From Isoetes taiwanensis (Eukaryota; Streptophyta; Lycopodiopsida; Isoetales; Isoetaceae), in the NCBI GenBank assembly GCA_021234155.1, contig JAJEKV010000033.1, positions 15,137,422 through 15,201,421 of the forward strand: a stretch of 64,000 bases of DNA, written 5' to 3'. Below the pieces are notes generated by a model. It did not search any database. It had not been told where the DNA came from and worked only from the letters and a program-made list of their open reading frames with translations. Positions 58,966 to 64,000 of this stretch are shown here, in pieces. The translations under genes and the position numbers were made by a program. The first letter of the stretch is position 1; each line of letters begins with the position of its first letter.

Positions 58966-59340
58966 GAAGGAATGTAAACTGACACCTCCAGGCACTTCCG
59001 AAAGGATGAAAGGGAAAAATGGCAAAAATAGAAAGCAGAGGCCCCATGCAAGAGGAGGCTATTCCATGACCTTCTCCATCTATCTGCCTAATTTCTAGCC
59101 AATTTTTTAATTTTCTTAGCCCTAGATTTGTTAAAAAAAAAAAAAAAACCCAGCCAAACCTACGATCCTAGGTCTGACATCAACCCCTGGTCAATCCCAT
59201 GGGCTATATTATCAATCCAGACTCCATTTTCATGAGAATCATTGGTACTTAAAGTCCTTTAGCCTTTGACATTTGCATACTTGTACAACTTTAATATAAG
59301 AGATCCAGACACCTTTGCACATATGTGTCTTTCCAAACCA
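58966..59340. other. Unassigned sequence
   Basis: Contains a run of As at 59132-59147 after ATTTGTT. No gene is recognised. Confidence 0.35.
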
Positions 59341-59508
59341 GTATGTCTTTAAACCTTTAAACACAAGTTCACGATCTATGTATTTACAAACATCTATAAC
59401 AGCATTTGACCTTTGCACAGACCAGTATGTCTTTAAACCTTTAAACACAAGTTCACAATCTATGTATTTACAAACATCTGTAACAGCCTTTGACCTTTGC
59501 ACAATTGT
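59341..59508. repeat. 84-bp tandem duplication
   Basis: Two adjacent units start GTATGTCTTTAAACC, period 84 bp, with only a few differences. Partial units (CCTTTGCACA) flank both sides. Confidence 0.95.
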
Positions 59509-60094
59509 ACCATTTTAATATAAAAGATCTCGACGTCTTTGTCATATATGTGTCTAAAGGCATGCAAGGCTCGATAGCTTTACTTTAGGGTTTATTAGAG
59601 CCTACGTTAGGGTAAAGGATTTGTTTGGTCGGTCGGAAGGCATGGAAGGCATCTGGGCATCCTCGATTTGCAGTGATACAAATCGGCTAGAGTTATTGTT
59701 TTGCAAGGAACGTTTTCCTGGAAAGGAGCAAAGTAAGCAGGATTTCGACTTCCGGCCCACTGCCCTTTTTTTAACACATTCACAGAGGAATGCAGGTCGT
59801 TTGCGAATTTGCAGGGCAAAACTACAACAGGTTTGCAGCAGGGCATCAGGGCGAATTTGTAGCTCCCCCTCCTTCTTCATCCGCCATCAAATTAATCTGC
59901 CCTTCCATTTTTAGCTTCAAGGTCATCCTCGGCATTCTTGGTATCTGGCTCCAGTTCTTCATATTCCTCTTTCTTCAAATTTGAATTGGTTGTTTGATGC
60001 TAACATGAATTCTAATTCGAAAAAGCTCTCAAACATTAGTTCTTGGGCGAGATTGAGAGCTCTGTTCTATTATCTTTTTAAGCCGGAATACACA
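59509..60094. other. Unassigned sequence upstream of the CYP73A relict
   Basis: An open plus frame 59621-59914 has no recognised domain and does not resemble the N-terminus of CYP73A. Confidence 0.35.
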
Positions 60095-60912
60095 TCACGT
60101 TGTAGGAGTTTGTTCTTTGGTCGATTTGTTTCTTTGGACACATGCCTTAGGTTTTGATATTTTCACCAAAAAAAAGGGCAAGATATGGTGTTCCTTGTCT
60201 ATGGGCGAGCATTGGAGGAGGATGAGAAGGATCATGACCGTGCCATTTTTCCCAAACAAGGTCGTCCAAACAATCTAGATTTGCTTGGGAGTCTGAAATT
60301 AACAAAGTGTTATTAAGGATTTGATGGCTAAAGAAGAGGCAAAAACTACCGGAGTTGTTATCGAGAAAAAGGCTGCAGCTTATGATGTATAATATTATGT
60401 ACTGGATGATGTTTGATCGAAGGTTTGAGAGGGAAGATGATCCTTTGTTTTTGAAGCTCCGGGCTTTGAATGGCGAGAGAAGTAGATTGGCCCAGAGCTT
60501 CGATTACAACTACGGAGATTTCATTCCCATTTTAAGGCCCTTTTTGAGAGGATATTTGAAACTTCGCAGTGAAGTCAAAGAAAAGAGGCTACAATTATTC
60601 AAGGCTTACTTCTTGGAAGAACGAAAGTAAGATCATTTCCTGCACTTGTAGGTTGCTTTGTTAGTATGATGGTATAACATTTAGAAACTAAATAGGCCTT
60701 GTATGAAATCATGATGTTCTTGTCTGCCAGAACTTTTAGAATTCTTTTCGTTTCTTGAATATGTGTAAATTATGAGCGGGGAAAATTTTGAGTACCAAGG
60801 GCTCGATGATGCATTGGCCGAGAAATGTGCAATTGAACACATTTTGGAAGCTCAGGATAAAGGGGAGATTACTGAAGATAATGTTCTATATATTGTGGAG
60901 AATATCAATGTA
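60095..60912 (+). pseudogene. CYP73A: Cinnamate 4-hydroxylase (CYP73A) pseudogene
   Basis: CYP73A is the ER-bound P450 that 4-hydroxylates trans-cinnamate in phenylpropanoid synthesis. Exon 1 remnant 60150-60630 reads [18 protein letters not shown], then in a shifted frame [20 protein letters not shown], then [40 protein letters not shown] and [20 protein letters not shown], ending LEERK and a stop where a donor would be expected. Exon 2 about 60785-60910 reads [20 protein letters not shown] and [10 protein letters not shown] before GTATATG. The match to plant C4H is very strong. The N-terminal anchor and the heme-binding C-terminal half are absent; a piece at 61075 (AIEL) may start exon 3. 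Frameshift and stop in exon 1 make it dead. Confidence 0.9.
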
Positions 60913-62275
60913 GTAGGTATATGAATAGTCCTTTCCCAGTTTTTTATGTTTCTTCACAGTTGTCAGATAAACTAACTTATTCTTGTTAGCTCAACTAACA
61001 TATTATATTTTGTATTCAATCTTTTAACATCAATTGACTTATGTATTTGCTTTTTGTTTCTCAAATTACAGCTATAGAACTTGGGCTTAATGAAGAAACC
61101 TCTTTGTGAGCAATCATCAAGAAAACTTGCTATGAGCAATCTACTAAAGCTGCTTCACAGGTTATCAGCTCTGTCCTATTATTTCTTTGAAGCAATCCCT
61201 TGCTCTGTATGTATAATGTAACCAAATTCCCGCCAGCATTCATCCCCTCATTACTTTTGTTGATATTTCAGATGGAAAATTTTGATTACAGAGAGCCGAT
61301 TCTTAGGAAATTTGAACATACATGATGAAGAATTTCGATTACGTAGAGCCAGTTCAAAAAAGTAGATGTAGCATTCCGCCTAAGATACACTATTCATAGT
61401 CTAAGATTCACTACTCATATTCATGGCCAAATGTTGATCCGAGATGTCGCTTGTCCATTCTCGCAGACTTCCTTTACATAGATCGAGGACCTTTTCTTAT
61501 ACGGTGTATTATATTATATGTTGATAAATAACTTCTTTTCTTGTTTGCATTGGAAGTTAGCCCAATAACAATAATGAAATTAGTTATTATTGTATGCAGG
61601 ATCAACAGGAAAAATCATCAAGGATGAGATTATTAACTTTATTCCTAGCATGGCCTTGAAGCCTACAAACTTGCCTGTCTTGTTCTTCACTCAATCAGAA
61701 AAATTTGCAGTGATCAATAAGGGATATGAAAAATTATTTCGACAAAAATATGTTCTATCAAGTAATTTTGAAGAGCTTGAACTGAACCAATAAAAACATA
61801 GGCAATGAGAGATATTCTAATGCAGAATTCAAGTTATTTAGCAGTGGGACCATTATTGCCATCTTATGGGAATATCACAAAGAAGGTACCTAGACTGGTT
61901 ACACAAACAGAAAACAGTACAAGTGTCATGATCATGAGGCTGTTGTAGGATTTTTAAGCCATTGTGGTACAATATTTAAGAGAATATTTGTGCGAATGTG
62001 TTTAAGAGATGCTTGTACAATATTGTAAATGTATTAAGAGGTCCTACCATAAAGATCATGTTGTGTTGCATGTTCGAATTTGTTATGGCCCGAAGGGCCC
62101 AAAAATACACATTGACTCATTTAATATAGTCTCTCTCATTGTTTCTAACATTTAGTATAGTTTGTATCGTTGTTTCTAATATGTGAAATTCCTTCTTAAG
62201 GGCCCGAAGGGCCCAAATTTTTTTTTAATATAGCAATCGACACATAACTATCATTAACATTAATTAATATAAACC
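60913..62275 (+). other. Sequence downstream of the CYP73A relict
   Basis: Short exon-like pieces occur: 61273-61335 (MENFDYREPILRKFEHT after TTTCAG) and 61602-61793 (IKDEIINFIPSMALKPTNLP after a GCAG acceptor, ending at TAA). They are not part of known CYP73A and I do not recognise them. GGGCCCGAAGGGCCC-like words occur at 62091 and 62200. Confidence 0.3.
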
Positions 62276-62879
62276 ATTGCATCCAACACATTTAAATCAA
62301 AATCCCCTAAAACCCCTTTGGTTTGGGTGCATATTTATACAGGGGGTTACGTGGGGCACAACAAGAGCCCCAAAAATTTACAATACATTTACAAAATTAA
62401 CACCATTAAGTACATTATCTCAAACCTTACACCTTGACCCCGAATTTTGGTCCACGGTTGTTTTTTAGTTGTATGCGGAAATGTTGTTTTATGCCAAAAA
62501 ACAACACCAAAATGGCCCCAAAAGTCCACGTGGGCCTGTTTATCCGGATTTGCACAAAGAGACAAGTGGTTTTTTGGCAGAAAAATCCACGCGTAGAAAA
62601 AAATTGACATGGTTTTTGTGATTTTTTATCAACGTGTTTTTTTTTTTCATTCACTTTGTTGTTTTTAATAGAACCATCGTTGTTTATCTTCAAAATTACA
62701 TATGTAGGTCTTCATATTACCATATGTGGAAAGCTAAATTACAACATGAAAGTAAGATTGTTTTTAAAAATAGTTACATGTTATTTAACAAAGTACCACG
62801 TGTGTTTTTGAAATCTTGATGTTGTTTTTTATGCTATTAAGTATTGTTTTTCTAAATTACGGACATGTAAAAAATTATT
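62276..62879. other. AT-rich sequence
   Basis: No gene recognised. Several CACGTG/ACGTGG words occur (62349, 62528, 62808). Confidence 0.35.
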
Positions 62880-63115
62880 ATAATAACATATAGAAAAAAC
62901 AAGGTGTTGTTTTCAATTGCCTTTAACTAATGAAATATTGACGCGTGGCATATTTTATAAATAATTAAGTGGTATTTTAATTAATCAAGTATCGACACGT
63001 GGCTTACTTTTTCAAATAAAAACATTATTAGCACATATAGAAAAAACAAGGTGTTGTTTCTAATATAACTTCTAACTAATCATATATTGGCACGTGGCAT
63101 ACATTCAAATAAAAA
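62880..63115. repeat. Tandem units with CACGTGGC words
   Basis: CATATAGAAAAAACAAGG recurs with a period of about 147 bp (62887, 63034). Each is followed by a GACGCGTGGCATA or GGCACGTGGCATA block; a third such block is at 62994. Confidence 0.75.
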
Positions 63116-63884
63116 ACTAATATATACCACAATTAAAAAACAATAGGATCATATTCGTTTGGCATTGTAATTTATTGTCGTTTGGTTTGAATCATTAATT
63201 GTAAGTGCTTCCCTATCAAAGTTATTTTATTTTATCTTTTGTTTTATCTTTTGATTGATAGATCATTGTCAGCAAATAAATGTGTCATTACAACCATGAG
63301 ATTGGATGGAAAAGATGAACACACAAAATTTAGACAATAAACCATAAACTGTACAACTGAAGTTGAAGAAATGAATGATTTTATTTCCATTAATCATATC
63401 ATAGCTTAACTGCTGTATCAACAAAATAAGATGCCATAAACTGGAAATAAGATGCATGTACAAATAGTGAAGGTTTTGAAGGGAGAAAAACTCGCTTTGG
63501 TAGGAAAGACATATCATCAAGTCAAGGCAAAAACACGAGCACCAAAGACCATTCCTATTCGAAGAAAAATCAAAGAAATGAGTCATCTTTGTGATTTATC
63601 CTCGGAAAAAAAATCAAAGAAGATGAAAAGCTTGAGTGGACCTCATGTGTTCTTTTGCGGGCTAATCGGTGCGCCCTAGCCGCTTCAAAACCCTAACTCA
63701 CCGATAATAGAGCGGTCCCTAAAAGGAGAAAACCGGGAAAGCAAAATATGAAGAAAAAAAGAAAACTGAGAAACAAAATAGCGACTTTCATTTCACCGAA
63801 GTAGAAAGCAGCAAATAGAGTTCAAACAAAAGCAGACCTGATTATTTCTCCCTTGCTTTGCATGTAACCTACAAAAGCGCCTAC
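63116..63884. other. Unassigned sequence
   Basis: Open frame 63452-63679 is lysine-rich (KTRAPKTIPIRRKIKEM) with no known domain. Nothing else recognised. Confidence 0.3.
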
Positions 63885-64000
63885 TACGGATCTGGCCGAG
63901 ATGCTGCTACGGATCTGGCCGAAAGATGCTGAAAGAAAGATCTGCTACAGAACGATGCCGGATCTGGCCGAGATGCTTTGCTATGGATTTGGCCGAAAGA
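63885..64000. repeat. GGATCTGGCCGA short tandem repeat, runs off the window
   Basis: Four units of CTACGGATCTGGCCGAGATG type, 23-36 bp apart, at 63885, 63908, 63955 and 63981. The array continues past the window end. Confidence 0.85.

Noticed and set aside
58653-58967. Plus-strand 104-codon protein
   Set aside because: It overlaps oxidoreductase exon 1 on the minus strand, which has the recognisable LKVIWSR block.
61590-61793. Exon of CYP73A
   Set aside because: The peptide does not match any C4H region that I know; the CYP73A similarity ends after exon 2.

Overview
The window looks like nuclear DNA of a large-genome land plant. Host-type sequences are vascular-plant-like (a CYP73A/cinnamate 4-hydroxylase relict, a CLPP6-like fragment, a plant-type F-box/LRR gene, a Gfo/Idh/MocA oxidoreductase gene with short exons and GT-AG introns). 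They are swamped by a plant Ty3/gypsy element, several LINEs and a large terminal-inverted-repeat (TIR) element. The repeat load and the DUF7869-like transposase point to a non-seed plant, with a fern most plausible, but that is inference. I recognised no tRNA, rRNA, CRISPR array or bacterial operon. Almost every gene is broken, so most calls are pseudogenes or gene fragments.

Layout. 1-6036 and 8935-30950 are two direct copies of a repeat of about 5.7-6 kb; each carries a TATA-box gene for a putative secreted Pro/His-rich protein. Copy 2 is split at 10308-26622 by a 16.3-kb gypsy element with near-identical 571-572 bp LTRs and a 5-bp target duplication. That element contains its gag-pol body twice in tandem (11265-18490 and 18515-25684), joined by a 24-nt templated filler. 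Between the copies, 6503-7340 is a fragment of an oxidoreductase gene that recurs in inverted orientation at 57772-58618.

31-38.5 kb holds host gene fragments in one orientation: a tentative RME-8/DNAJC13-like piece, a CLPP6-like 3' end and an F-box/LRR gene. A poly(A) retroposon without a long ORF (34289-35825) and a truncated LINE (36061-37220) lie among them; the LINE sits in an F-box exon and is flanked by a 56-bp target duplication.

38517-50835 is bounded by exact 25-bp inverted repeats and a 4-bp direct duplication (TGCT). It carries a DUF7869-type transposase-like gene at its left end (minus strand) and an FCP1/NLI-phosphatase-like gene at its right end (plus strand). A family of short palindromes built on TCGACTCGCGAGTCGA is scattered through its right two thirds and was seen nowhere else in the window. 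This is the strongest candidate for an undescribed system.

50.8-64 kb holds a LINE tail (51540-52335), a 1.24-kb segment between 25-bp direct repeats, the minus-strand Gfo/Idh/MocA gene (54835-58965) with a LINE in one intron, a CYP73A pseudogene (60095-60912) and several short tandem repeats. Differences between duplicated copies cluster at CG and CHG sites and are often indels, so some frameshifts may be sequencing error at methylated cytosines rather than true decay.
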